DNA of 58,546 nt, taken from Bacteroidales bacterium M5. Its GTDB lineage: Bacteria; Bacteroidota; Bacteroidia; Bacteroidales; Muribaculaceae. The translations under genes and the position numbers were made by a program. Positions within the stretch are counted from its first letter, which is position 1. Each line of letters begins with the position of its first letter. The DNA is taken from assembly GCA_001689535.1 (NCBI GenBank), contig LUJP01000028.1:1-58546 (forward strand), read 5' to 3'. The notes under the pieces were generated by a model. It was not told where the DNA came from, did not search any database, and was given only the letters and a program-made list of their open reading frames with translations. Below, in pieces: positions 33,855 through 42,867 of the stretch.

Positions 33855-35149
33855 AGCTCCCGAGGGTAAATATCATATCGCTTGGTTGCTCAAAAAACCT
33901 TATTGACACCGAGCGCCTTATGAAAATGCTTTCAGATACAGGGATAAATGTGGTCTTTGAATCTGAAAAGCCAGAAAAGAACGACATTGTCGTAATCAAC
34001 ACTTGTGGCTTTATAGGTGATGCCAAAGAAGAGTCCATTAATACGATCCTTCAATGGGTACAGCAAAAAGAGCAGAACCACATCAGAGCTGTTTACGTGA
34101 TGGGGTGTCTCTCTGAACGCTATCGTGATATTCTTCCGAATGAGATTGAAGGAGTAGACGGCTGGTTTGGAAAAACAGATTGGCTGGGAATAGTAAAATG
34201 TGTTTCCGGCTTATCTCCTGCCGTTTCTAAATATGACCGCATCATCACCACACCGAAACATCATGCTTATCTGAAAATTTCAGAAGGTTGCAATAGATTC
34301 TGTGCCTTCTGTGCCATACCCCTTATTACCGGACGACACCAATCCCGCACTATCGAGGCGATTGCAGATGAGGTGAAGAGCCTTTGCGCCAGAGGGGTAA
34401 AGGAGTTCAATGTGATAGCCCAGGATCTTTCGAGTTATGGCTTAGATATTTACGGCGAAAAGAAACTTGCACAGCTTGTCGATACCATAGCCGGAATTGA
34501 TGGTGTGGAATGGATTCGTCTTCATTATGCGTATCCTTCTGATTTTCCTTTGGATGTGCTTGATGTGATGGCTCGTCGAAAAAACGTATGTAAATACCTT
34601 GATATAGCTCTTCAGCATATTTCAGATAATGTTCTTGGCAATATGAGAAGACATATCTCGTCTGCGCAAACCCGCGATCTTCTTGCAGAAATCAGGAAAA
34701 GGGTTCCGGGAATCCATATCCGTACCACTTTAATGGTCGGTTTTCCCGGGGAGGGAGAGGATGAGTTCCAAGAGCTTTTGGATTTTGTAAGGGAGCAGAG
34801 ATTCGAACGAATGGGCGCATTTGCTTATTGTGAGGAAGAAGACACCTTCGCAGCCAAACAATTTAAGGATGAGATTCCGGAAAGCACAAAGCAGAAGAGG
34901 CTTGACCAGTTAATGGCTTTGCAGGAGGAGATTTCCTCGGAAATCAACGAGAGTAAAATCGGAAAAGTTTTCAGAGTGATAATAGACCGGGAGGAACCGG
35001 ATTTCTATGTAGGCCGCACAGAATTTGATTCACCGGAAGTGGATCCGGAAGTGCTTATAGAGAAAAAAAGACCATTGAAGAGAGGTGAGTTTACAGAGGT
35101 GAGAATAGTACAGTCTCTCCCGTATGAACTTATAGGAGTGCCACTATGA
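33851..35149 (+). CDS. rimO: Ribosomal protein S12 methylthiotransferase
   Basis: 432 residues. N-terminal UPF0004 domain with ISLGCSKNLIDTERLM and conserved Cys, radical SAM core with CNRFCAFC near residue 143, and a C-terminal TRAM domain. RimO adds a beta-methylthio group to Asp89 of ribosomal protein S12 and carries two 4Fe-4S clusters. The sequence SLGCSKN separates it from MiaB-type (LGCQMN). Overlaps ftsY upstream and menF downstream, each by 4 bp. Confidence 0.96.
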   Translation: MKLPRVNIISLGCSKNLIDTERLMKMLSDTGINVVFESEKPEKNDIVVINTCGFIGDAKEESINTILQWVQQKEQNHIRAVYVMGCLSERYRDILPNEIEGVDGWFGKTDWLGIVKCVSGLSPAVSKYDRIITTPKHHAYLKISEGCNRFCAFCAIPLITGRHQSRTIEAIADEVKSLCARGVKEFNVIAQDLSSYGLDIYGEKKLAQLVDTIAGIDGVEWIRLHYAYPSDFPLDVLDVMARRKNVCKYLDIALQHISDNVLGNMRRHISSAQTRDLLAEIRKRVPGIHIRTTLMVGFPGEGEDEFQELLDFVREQRFERMGAFAYCEEEDTFAAKQFKDEIPESTKQKRLDQLMALQEEISSEINESKIGKVFRVIIDREEPDFYVGRTEFDSPEVDPEVLIEKKRPLKRGEFTEVRIVQSLPYELIGVPL

Positions 35150-36261
35150 TGCATAGTCAACTTAAGGAAGTATTTGAAGCCGCAAAGAAATGTTCGGCTC
35201 TAAACATTCCGTTTGTTCTTTTTTCCTATCCCGGAGAAAAAGAATATACTTTTTTTGCGGATCCAATACCGGATTCCGAGAAAGAATATCTTTATGTCCC
35301 GATGCTTGACGCGCCAGATTCCGAGGGATTTTTCATAAACATGTTTGATAATGGCAATCAGATACATCCGGCTGTTATCGAACCAGCGATGTCTGCCCAA
35401 GAAGTTCTTGCTACAGATTTTGACAAGATGCCAGGCGCCACCATACATCCCTCGGATGAATCCACCAGCCCGGAGATTTATGATGCTGAAATTGTCACTG
35501 TGACGAGTCTCTTGAATTCCAGACGGGAGAAATGTGTGATATCAAGGTGTGTAAACATGACAGATGATGAGAATCCTGTTAATGTTGCGTTTAGATATTT
35601 CCAGAAAAATCCCTCATGCTTCCGTTTCATATACTTCACTCGCGATACCGGTCTTTGGTTTGGAGCCACCCCTGAACTACTCGCAGATATTGACACATTC
35701 AAAGGTGAGCTCCATACGGTCTCTCTCGCCGGAACCCGAGAAAAAGACACAAATGGAGATTGGGATGAAAAGAATAAACTTGAACATGATGCAGTGACCG
35801 ACTATATTGTCGAGATTCTTAGGGGACATGCACTTGAAGTTCAGATAGAGAGCGATACATGCGTATCTTTTGGTACGATTGAGCACCTGTGTAACCGGAT
35901 ATCAGCATTTGGCGAAATAAACACTGAAAGTATCATTTCCAATCTTGCTCCTACGCCAGCCGTATGTGGGTATCCTACGGAAAACGCCCATAAATATATC
36001 GAGATGCTCGAACATCACTCAAGGCATTGCTATGGGGGATGGATCGGAATGAAGCAGGGTTCCCATTCCCGTTTCTTCGTCAATCTGCGCAGCGCGTTCG
36101 TAGAGAAACTCCCAGATGGCAGATACCGCTATAATATATATGGCGGGGGCGGCATCACAAAGAAAAGCAAACCACTGACAGAATGGAATGAGGCCCAGGC
36201 AAAAATGGAACCTCTGCTCTCTGAGATCAAAGCATCTAAACACACCCTTGGAAAAAGATGA
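35146..36261 (+). CDS. menF: Isochorismate synthase (chorismate-binding enzyme)
   Basis: 371 residues. The C-terminal chorismate-binding domain contains TVSLAGTREKD near residue 190, LAPTPAVCGYPTENA near 267 and YGGWIGM, the pattern of isochorismate synthases in menaquinone or siderophore pathways. The Lys/Glu needed for the water addition cannot be placed with certainty. In many Bacteroidales menF is next to menD and menB; here it sits alone between rimO (4-bp overlap) and a membrane SGNH hydrolase (4-bp overlap). Menaquinone synthesis is the likely role. Confidence 0.88.
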   Translation: MMHSQLKEVFEAAKKCSALNIPFVLFSYPGEKEYTFFADPIPDSEKEYLYVPMLDAPDSEGFFINMFDNGNQIHPAVIEPAMSAQEVLATDFDKMPGATIHPSDESTSPEIYDAEIVTVTSLLNSRREKCVISRCVNMTDDENPVNVAFRYFQKNPSCFRFIYFTRDTGLWFGATPELLADIDTFKGELHTVSLAGTREKDTNGDWDEKNKLEHDAVTDYIVEILRGHALEVQIESDTCVSFGTIEHLCNRISAFGEINTESIISNLAPTPAVCGYPTENAHKYIEMLEHHSRHCYGGWIGMKQGSHSRFFVNLRSAFVEKLPDGRYRYNIYGGGGITKKSKPLTEWNEAQAKMEPLLSEIKASKHTLGKR

Positions 36262-37676
36262 AAGAACCTATCCATAAGTTATTGATAATATTGATTGTAG
36301 CCCTCCTGATTCTCGGAGGCCTGTCTTTTATTCCATGGAGTACCATCTCTGGGGGTAAATTGCATGATTACAATCTTCTATCAGATATTTTGATCTCCTC
36401 GCCAGACTCCTTGGAAAAAGAAACTCCGGAGGAAGAGAATGATATGGATCCAGAGCTTTTAAAGATTATGCTCAATGATTCGGCCAAGAATGAGGTAAAG
36501 GAATACATGGCTCCCGGTTATATGGATTCCGTAGAGACACCTTCCACCAGTATTATTCCTGATTCTGTCAAGATTCAGCCGATTAAGGAGGGCGATCTAG
36601 TGGTCTTGGAGGATTATACCGTTACCCAGCAAGGTTTACGGTATTTGAAAACCGCCATAGGATCAGGTACTTTAGCGAGAATTGGAGTGATCGGCGACAG
36701 TTATATAGAGGGAGATATAATGGTTCAGAATCTTCGCGAAATGCTTCAGGATCGTTTTGGTGGCAATGGCGTAGGGTATATGAACCTTTATTCTGATTTT
36801 CCCGGTTTCCGCCAGAGTGTGAGGCAGGGTGGAAAAGGATGGGAGCTCCATGACTTCAAGAAAGGGAAGAAAAACTATATAGGAGTGATGCAGCATTATT
36901 TCACTCCAGAAGGTAATGCCACAGCTTTGTATAAAGGAGTAAATAAATTCGGTCATCTAGACAAATGGGATAACTCCCGTTTTCTGTTCATATCGCCCGA
37001 AAACGCTGTGATTAAAACGAGGGTCGGAGGGAATAATGAATGGGTGTTACACAATATAACCGGTTCGACAGATGTTCAGGAGATATATTTGTCATCTCCT
37101 ACCGACCGATTCGAAATCGAAACCTCATCACCAGGTATAATCGGACTTGGAGTGTGGCTTGATGGAAATAATGGCATATCGGTAGACTGCATGTCTTCCC
37201 GTGGCTTCTCGGGTATATCCTTGGCAGATATAGATGAATCTCTTACATCAAAATTATCCCAATACATATCTTATGATTTAATTATTCTTGAGTTTGGCAT
37301 AAATGCGATGTCGGCCAAACAGAAAGATTACTCCGTATATGGGAGAAAGATGGATAAAGTAATCGAAAAAATAAAAAAAGTCTATCCTTCTGCCGACATA
37401 TTATTGATGGGAGTAGGCGACAGAGGACAGAAAATAGGAGGAGAGGTCCATTCGATGCCCACAGTCCGTAACATGATTGATACGCAAAGAAGCGTAGCCA
37501 TGCGTAATAACGTGCTGTTCTGGGACACCCGTGAGGCCATGGGTGGCGAAGATGCCGTGGTGCAATGGAATCGAAACGGATTAGTCAATAAGGATTATGT
37601 GCATCTTTCACATAAAGGCGGTCAAAAACTCGCCGAACCGTTGTTTAATGCAATTATAAATAGTTTGTACAAGTGA
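36258..37676 (+). CDS. Membrane-anchored SGNH/GDSL hydrolase-like protein
   Basis: 472 residues. One N-terminal membrane helix (residues 8-25, LLIILIVALLILGGLSFI), an acidic linker, then an SGNH domain: block I GVIGDSYIEG at about 144-153 with the nucleophile Ser148, block III-like LEFGINAMSAK near 350, and block V DYVHLSHKGG near the C-terminus (Asp, His). The active-site triad looks complete. Proteins of this kind act as O-acetyl transferases or esterases on surface glycans next to MBOAT proteins. Overlaps menF by 4 bp and the next SGNH gene by 4 bp. Confidence 0.85.
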   Translation: MKEPIHKLLIILIVALLILGGLSFIPWSTISGGKLHDYNLLSDILISSPDSLEKETPEEENDMDPELLKIMLNDSAKNEVKEYMAPGYMDSVETPSTSIIPDSVKIQPIKEGDLVVLEDYTVTQQGLRYLKTAIGSGTLARIGVIGDSYIEGDIMVQNLREMLQDRFGGNGVGYMNLYSDFPGFRQSVRQGGKGWELHDFKKGKKNYIGVMQHYFTPEGNATALYKGVNKFGHLDKWDNSRFLFISPENAVIKTRVGGNNEWVLHNITGSTDVQEIYLSSPTDRFEIETSSPGIIGLGVWLDGNNGISVDCMSSRGFSGISLADIDESLTSKLSQYISYDLIILEFGINAMSAKQKDYSVYGRKMDKVIEKIKKVYPSADILLMGVGDRGQKIGGEVHSMPTVRNMIDTQRSVAMRNNVLFWDTREAMGGEDAVVQWNRNGLVNKDYVHLSHKGGQKLAEPLFNAIINSLYK

Positions 37677-39004
37677 GAAAATATGCCCTGATATTAATAT
37701 TGTCATTTGCCGGAACATGCTATACTTCCGCGCAAACAGATATAGATATGGTAGATGAGTCGCAGACAGATATTCGGGTAAATCCCGAGATTGAGTTTGC
37801 TGAGGCCGACTATGACAATGGAATAACCATTCCCTCATACATAAAAACGGATTCGAATCATATCGACCTTAACGGCAATAACTGGAAAGCCCTCAGGATG
37901 GCTGCATCAAAGGTGAGCAATCGTCCGCTCAGCATAGTACATATTGGCGACAGCCATCTTCAGGCCGACTTCTCCACATCCCATGTAAGAGAAATGTTGC
38001 AGCTTGATTTGGGTAATGCAGGCAGGGGACTTGTCACTCCATTGAAGATGAGCGGAACCAATCAGCCATTCGATTATACATTCATGAGTTCTGATTCATG
38101 GGAGGCAGCTAAATTGATGAAGTCGCCATGGGGCCGGACAATGGGATTCACGGGAACGTCGGTTTCTCCTAATTCCAGAAAATCCGAGCTGACTATAGCT
38201 ACAAAGGGCGAAGATGATTATAACCCATTTTCTGACATCACTGTATTCCATAACGGACAATTTTTTGTCACTTCGGTTTACAATGAGGATGGACAGCCGA
38301 TTCCTTTCCTTTCAATTCCCTCAAAAGACTATACTCAGATAATGCTTGAAGGGGAATATACCTGTGTGACCATAAGTTTCGACTCCGCCGGCGATTTGAC
38401 AATTTACGGTGCAAATCTTTCAGGGCATCGTCCAGGTGTATTTTATCATACAATAGGCAATAATGGCGCCACTTATGATACCTATAACCGTATCGGAACC
38501 GTAGGAGAAGGACTGAAACCGCTGGCACCAGACCTCGTAATCATATCATTAGGTACTAATGAAGCTTTCGGCAGGATCGATCCTCTGGCTTTCACGACTT
38601 CAATTGACAAGCTGCTTACTAATATTCGCGAATCAAATCCAAATGTACAGTTCTTGCTTGTAACGCCAATGGAATGCCAGCGAGCCAATTACAAGAGTGT
38701 AACTAAACGGGTTCCAAGCAAAACCCGTAAAGGAAAACGAAGAACACGAACTGTAACTTCAAGAGTAAAAAACTACGGTATCAATCAGAATATACTCCCC
38801 TTGAGAAATGCCATAATCGAATATGGAAAGACAAGAGGAATACCGGTTTACGACTGGTATGAAGTAAGTGGTGGGGATAATTCTTCCGGTAAATGGCTTT
38901 CTGACGGTCTTTACGGTAAGGACCGTGTGCATCTTACAAGAAAGGGATACCGACTGCAGGGTGAATTACTTTATAAAGCGTTAAGAGAGGCTTTAGGATA
39001 TTGA
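37673..39004 (+). CDS. Second SGNH/GDSL hydrolase-like protein, exported
   Basis: 443 residues with a GTG start at 37673 that overlaps the previous stop (GTGA). A signal peptide (residues 1-20, ending TSA) is followed by an SGNH domain: block I VHIGDSHLQAD with Ser94, block III ISLGTNEAFG near 298, and block V DRVHLTRKGY with Asp417 and His420. A short very basic stretch near residue 350 (KTRKGKRRTR) is unusual and could contact polyanionic glycan. A paralogue of the preceding protein in layout; likely works with it and the MBOAT protein in acyl transfer to an envelope polymer. Confidence 0.85.
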   Translation: MRKYALILILSFAGTCYTSAQTDIDMVDESQTDIRVNPEIEFAEADYDNGITIPSYIKTDSNHIDLNGNNWKALRMAASKVSNRPLSIVHIGDSHLQADFSTSHVREMLQLDLGNAGRGLVTPLKMSGTNQPFDYTFMSSDSWEAAKLMKSPWGRTMGFTGTSVSPNSRKSELTIATKGEDDYNPFSDITVFHNGQFFVTSVYNEDGQPIPFLSIPSKDYTQIMLEGEYTCVTISFDSAGDLTIYGANLSGHRPGVFYHTIGNNGATYDTYNRIGTVGEGLKPLAPDLVIISLGTNEAFGRIDPLAFTTSIDKLLTNIRESNPNVQFLLVTPMECQRANYKSVTKRVPSKTRKGKRRTRTVTSRVKNYGINQNILPLRNAIIEYGKTRGIPVYDWYEVSGGDNSSGKWLSDGLYGKDRVHLTRKGYRLQGELLYKALREALGY

Positions 39005-39023
39005 CGGATTAAAATAAGGTCAA

Positions 39024-40502
39024 ATGTTTGATTCGGAAAAACTCATAAAACTATTGGCTTACGATGAGTTCAACCCGCTGCTATTCAACACAGGGCTGTT
39101 TCTCATACTTTTCGTGGTATTCGTAGGCATAGTGACGATTCTCAGAAAACATAAAATTCTTAAACTCATAAGTATAATTCTGTTTTCATTATATTTTTAC
39201 TATAAATCCTCTGCTGAATATTGTTTTATTCTTCTTGGAGTCTGCGTCAGCGATTATGTGCTTGGCCTGTTGATGATGAAGAGTAAACATCTCTGGCAAA
39301 AGAAGATAATTGTCACATTGAATGTTGTGATGAACGTTGGAATGCTGTTTTACTTCAAGTATTTCAATCTTCTTTATGAAACCATAGCCAATTTTGCGGG
39401 AAAGCCTTTAGATCCGCTCGATATAGTGCTTCCGGCCGGAATCTCTTTCTTTACGTTCAGATCGATAAGTTACATAGTGGATATTTATCGTGGAGAAATT
39501 GAAGCGTGCAGAGACTTTCTGGCATATACATTCTATCTCACTTTCTTTCCCCCGCTACTTGCAGGCCCCGTGGTTAGAGCCAAAGATATGCTGCCGCAGG
39601 TTGAGGCAAATCCTGAGGTGACAGCTCCTATGGTGAGTGAGGGTCTATTTCTGATAATGTGCGGACTGATTAAGAAGGTGATAGTTGCCGATTATCTGAG
39701 CCAGAACTTCGTGGACCGTGTTTTCGATAATCCCGCGCTATACTCAGGATTTGAAACCCTCATGGGAGCTTACGGCTTTACCATTCAGCTATATTGTGAT
39801 TTCTCAGGCTACAGCGATATGGCTATCGGACTCGCATTGCTTATGGGTTATAGTTTTTTTGATAACTTCAAGGCGCCTTTCAAGGCTCAGAATCCTACTG
39901 AATTCTGGCATCGTTGGCATATTTCATTATCCACCTGGCTGAAAGATTATGTATATATTCCTTTGGGAGGAAACAGGTGTTCGAAGTTAAGAAAGAACGC
40001 CAATCTGATGACAACGATGGTTGTGGGCGGTCTGTGGCATGGTGCATCGTGGATGTATGTTGTGTGGGGAGCACTGCACGGTTTCTTTCTAGTGGTTCAT
40101 AAATTATTGTTCCCTTCAAGTAAAACGGGAAAGGGGAGTGGGTCTACTCCAAAATGGCGGGTTGCACTTAATATCTTCGTAACGTTTAATCTTGTAACGT
40201 TCGCATTTATATTTTTCAGAGCAAGATCACTGGAGGATGTAGGTACGATGTTTTCACAGATTGGCACGAGTTTTCATGCATCAGTTATTCCGCAGTTTCT
40301 TACGAGTTACGGACTGATAGTGATACTGATGTGCTTGGCCCTGATATTTCATTTTATGCCATCGGGATGGACCTCATATATGAAGAAAAAGTTTGAGGCC
40401 GTGCCACTTCTCATACAGGCTTTTATATTGGTTGTGATTCTGTTTCTTGTAATCCAATTCAGACAAAGCGATATAGTGCCGTTTGTATATCTTCAGTATT
40501 GA
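39024..40502 (+). CDS. MBOAT family O-acyltransferase (AlgI/PatA-like)
   Basis: 492 residues, about 11-12 membrane segments. The MBOAT signature is clear: FWHRWHISLSTWLKDYVYIPLGG near residue 295-317, and the catalytic His in GGLWHGASWMYVVWGALHG near 338-356. AlgI and PatA carry acyl groups across the inner membrane, where an SGNH partner moves them to alginate or peptidoglycan. With two SGNH genes just upstream, this is probably the membrane pump of an O-acetylation system; the glycan acceptor is not evident here. A terminator follows. Confidence 0.92.
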   Translation: MFDSEKLIKLLAYDEFNPLLFNTGLFLILFVVFVGIVTILRKHKILKLISIILFSLYFYYKSSAEYCFILLGVCVSDYVLGLLMMKSKHLWQKKIIVTLNVVMNVGMLFYFKYFNLLYETIANFAGKPLDPLDIVLPAGISFFTFRSISYIVDIYRGEIEACRDFLAYTFYLTFFPPLLAGPVVRAKDMLPQVEANPEVTAPMVSEGLFLIMCGLIKKVIVADYLSQNFVDRVFDNPALYSGFETLMGAYGFTIQLYCDFSGYSDMAIGLALLMGYSFFDNFKAPFKAQNPTEFWHRWHISLSTWLKDYVYIPLGGNRCSKLRKNANLMTTMVVGGLWHGASWMYVVWGALHGFFLVVHKLLFPSSKTGKGSGSTPKWRVALNIFVTFNLVTFAFIFFRARSLEDVGTMFSQIGTSFHASVIPQFLTSYGLIVILMCLALIFHFMPSGWTSYMKKKFEAVPLLIQAFILVVILFLVIQFRQSDIVPFVYLQY

Positions 40503-40527
40503 AGAATATTCAAGTGCTAAAAAATCA

Positions 40528-40559
40528 GGGGTCGTGTCGAAGATATTTGACACGACCCC
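40528..40559 (+). terminator. Bidirectional hairpin terminator between MBOAT and pgk
   Basis: Perfect 11-bp inverted repeat (40528-40538 with 40549-40559, arm GGGGTCGTGTC), loop of 10 nt, flanked by A-rich and T-rich sequence. It lies 26 bp after the MBOAT stop and 30 bp before the pgk stop, so it can serve both converging genes. Confidence 0.85.
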
Positions 40560-40588
40560 ATAATTTTAAGGAAAGTTCAGTGGAAAAA

Positions 40589-41836
40589 TCAGCCTTTGAT
40601 AGCGGCGATTCCGGGAAGTACTTTGCCTTCGATGGCTTCAAGAAGAGCGCCTCCACCGGTAGATACGTATGAAACCTGGTCGGCAAGACCAAACTTGTTG
40701 ACACAAGCAACCGAGTCACCTCCGCCTACGAGAGAGAAAGCGCCATTGTCAGTGGCCTCTACGATAGCATCAGCAATCGCGCGAGAACCGCCGGTAAAGT
40801 TGTCAAATTCGAATACGCCTGCAGGTCCGTTCCAGAGGATTGTCTTGGCATTACGGATGGCATCAGCATATGCCTTACGTGATTCGGGGCCAGCATCAAG
40901 ACCTTCCCAACCTTCGGGAATATCCATTACGGAGCAGATCTGGGTATGGGCGTTGTTGTCAAATGCATCAGCTACCACGCAGTCAGTGCCGAGAACAAGA
41001 TTTACACCTTTTTTCTTGGCGAGATCCAGGATGTCGAGGGCAAGCTGGAGCTTATCGGTTTCACAGATAGAGTTTCCTACATTTCCGCCAAGAGCTTTAG
41101 CGAAAGTGTAAGTCATACCTCCGCAGAGAATCAGGTTATCAACCTTATCCATGAGGTTTTCTATAATTCCGATCTTAGTGGAGACCTTCGAGCCACCCAT
41201 AATTGCGGTGAAGGGACGTTTGATATCAGAAAGGATGTTGTCAACGGCCTGAACCTCTTTCTCCATGAGGTAACCGAGCATCTTATTTTCTTTATCGAAG
41301 TAATCGGCTATAACAGCTGTAGAAGCGTGCTTGCGGTGAGCTGTGCCAAAGGCATCGTTTACGTAAACGTCGGCATAGCTTGCGAGCGTTTTTGCAAACT
41401 CTTTCTGACGGGTCTTCATTTCTTTCTTGGCCTCATCATACTTGGGATCATCCTTCTCGATGCCTACAGGTTTGCCTTCCTCTTCGGGATAGAAACGAAG
41501 GTTTTCAAGAAGAAGTACCTCGCCGGGCTTAAGGTTGGCGGCTGCCTCTGCAGCGTTCACGCAGTCAGGAGCAAATTTTACGTCGCGGCCTAATGCTTTT
41601 GCAACCACATCCTTAATCTGACCTAATGAATATTTGGGATTAACTTTTCCTTTGGGTTTTCCCATGTGGCTCATAATGATGAGGCTACCGCCGTCATTAA
41701 GGATTTTCTCCAGAGTGGGGAGAGCTCCGCGTATACGGGTATCGTCAGTAACATTACCATTCTCATCGAGAGGCACATTGAAATCAACACGGACAATTGC
41801 CTTTTTTCCGGCAAAATTGTAATTGTCAATCGTCAT
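40589..41836 (-). CDS. pgk: Phosphoglycerate kinase
   Basis: 415 residues. N-terminal substrate-binding motif VRVDFNVPLDENGNVTDDTR at about 14-33, then PTLEKILNDGGSLIIMSHMG, LLLENLRFYPEE, the hinge FTAIMGGSKVSTKIGIIENL, and the ATP-site GGGDSVACVNKFG near the C-terminus. It converts 1,3-bisphosphoglycerate and ADP to 3-phosphoglycerate and ATP. It is the last of three minus-strand genes but is separated from pyrF by 160 bp with its own candidate -7 box. Confidence 0.98.
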   Translation of the reverse strand: MTIDNYNFAGKKAIVRVDFNVPLDENGNVTDDTRIRGALPTLEKILNDGGSLIIMSHMGKPKGKVNPKYSLGQIKDVVAKALGRDVKFAPDCVNAAEAAANLKPGEVLLLENLRFYPEEEGKPVGIEKDDPKYDEAKKEMKTRQKEFAKTLASYADVYVNDAFGTAHRKHASTAVIADYFDKENKMLGYLMEKEVQAVDNILSDIKRPFTAIMGGSKVSTKIGIIENLMDKVDNLILCGGMTYTFAKALGGNVGNSICETDKLQLALDILDLAKKKGVNLVLGTDCVVADAFDNNAHTQICSVMDIPEGWEGLDAGPESRKAYADAIRNAKTILWNGPAGVFEFDNFTGGSRAIADAIVEATDNGAFSLVGGGDSVACVNKFGLADQVSYVSTGGGALLEAIEGKVLPGIAAIKG

Positions 41837-41913
41837 CTTTGTTAGTTTTTAGAAGTTAAATATATCGGTTTTGAATTTTTGTTATGATCAATCGTGACGG
41901 ATAAACACAATAG

Positions 41914-41921
41914 CAAAAGTA
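41914..41921 (-). promoter_or_regulatory. Possible -7 element for pgk
   Basis: On the minus strand this reads TACTTTTG, matching TAnnTTTG, about 80 nt upstream of the pgk ATG. No clear -33 box. Confidence 0.45.
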
Positions 41922-41996
41922 ACGAAATTTGTGTATAAGAGATTATAAACTCGGTTAAAATTTGCAATGTCAATCCGTTTCGGCTCGTGGGATGAG

Positions 41997-42830
41997 TTAT
42001 TCGACCAGACCTGCATTTTTCAGAATAGACGACATCTGATCCGCGAGTTTCTTAGCCTCACGAGCAGCAACCGATGCAAAGTCCTCATCAGTGGAGGCAT
42101 ATATTATTCCTCGCGAAGAGTTTACGAGCAGACCACAGTCTTTCGTCAGACCGTAACGACACACTTCTTCAAGGCTTCCTCCCTGAGCTCCAACGCCAGG
42201 AACAAGAAGGAAACTTTCAGGAGCGACTTTGCGGATATCTTCAAACATACGTCCTTGAGTAGCACCGACCACATACATCATTTCTTCAGGGCCAGCCCAT
42301 TCGGAAGACTTTTTAATTACCGTTTCAAATAGAGGGGTGCCGTTCGCGTCCTCTATCAATTGAAAGTCGTGTGACCCTTTGTTTGAAGTGAGAGCGAGAA
42401 GAATCACCCATTTGCCTTCATAGCCGAGAAAAGGAGTGACACTGTCTTCACCCATATAGGGGGCAACAGTCACAGCATCGACACACAGGTGTTCGAAGAA
42501 ACTCCGTGCATAGAGTTTTGATGTGTTGCCGATATCTCCTCGTTTGGCGTCGGCGATGATGAACTGATCAGGATAATTGTCATGGAGATATTTTACGGTT
42601 TTTTCGAGCGCAATCCATCCCTCAGCTCCATAACTTTCGTAAAACGCGAGATTGGGTTTGTAGGCCACGCAATATTGAGCTGTAGCATCAATTATAGCCT
42701 TATTGAATGAGAATATCGGATCAGCTGCCTCAGCAATGTGGCGCGGCATTTTCTTGATATCTGTATCAAGGCCAACACATAGAAACGATTTCTTTCTAGA
42801 GATATTGTCAATTAATTCTTTACGTGTCAT
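41997..42830 (-). CDS. pyrF: Orotidine 5'-phosphate decarboxylase (type 2)
   Basis: 277 residues. The active-site motif IIADAKRGDIGNTSKLYAR near residue 90 contains the Asp-Lys-Asp network, and FLCVGLDTDIKKMP marks the substrate end. The length and the NTS after the motif place it in the longer 'type 2' OMP decarboxylase group. It makes UMP, the last step of pyrimidine synthesis. 37 bp after prfA. Confidence 0.95.
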   Translation of the reverse strand: MTRKELIDNISRKKSFLCVGLDTDIKKMPRHIAEAADPIFSFNKAIIDATAQYCVAYKPNLAFYESYGAEGWIALEKTVKYLHDNYPDQFIIADAKRGDIGNTSKLYARSFFEHLCVDAVTVAPYMGEDSVTPFLGYEGKWVILLALTSNKGSHDFQLIEDANGTPLFETVIKKSSEWAGPEEMMYVVGATQGRMFEDIRKVAPESFLLVPGVGAQGGSLEEVCRYGLTKDCGLLVNSSRGIIYASTDEDFASVAAREAKKLADQMSSILKNAGLVE

Positions 42831-42867
42831 ATATCATAAGATTTTATAGTTATCGTCAATATATTGT

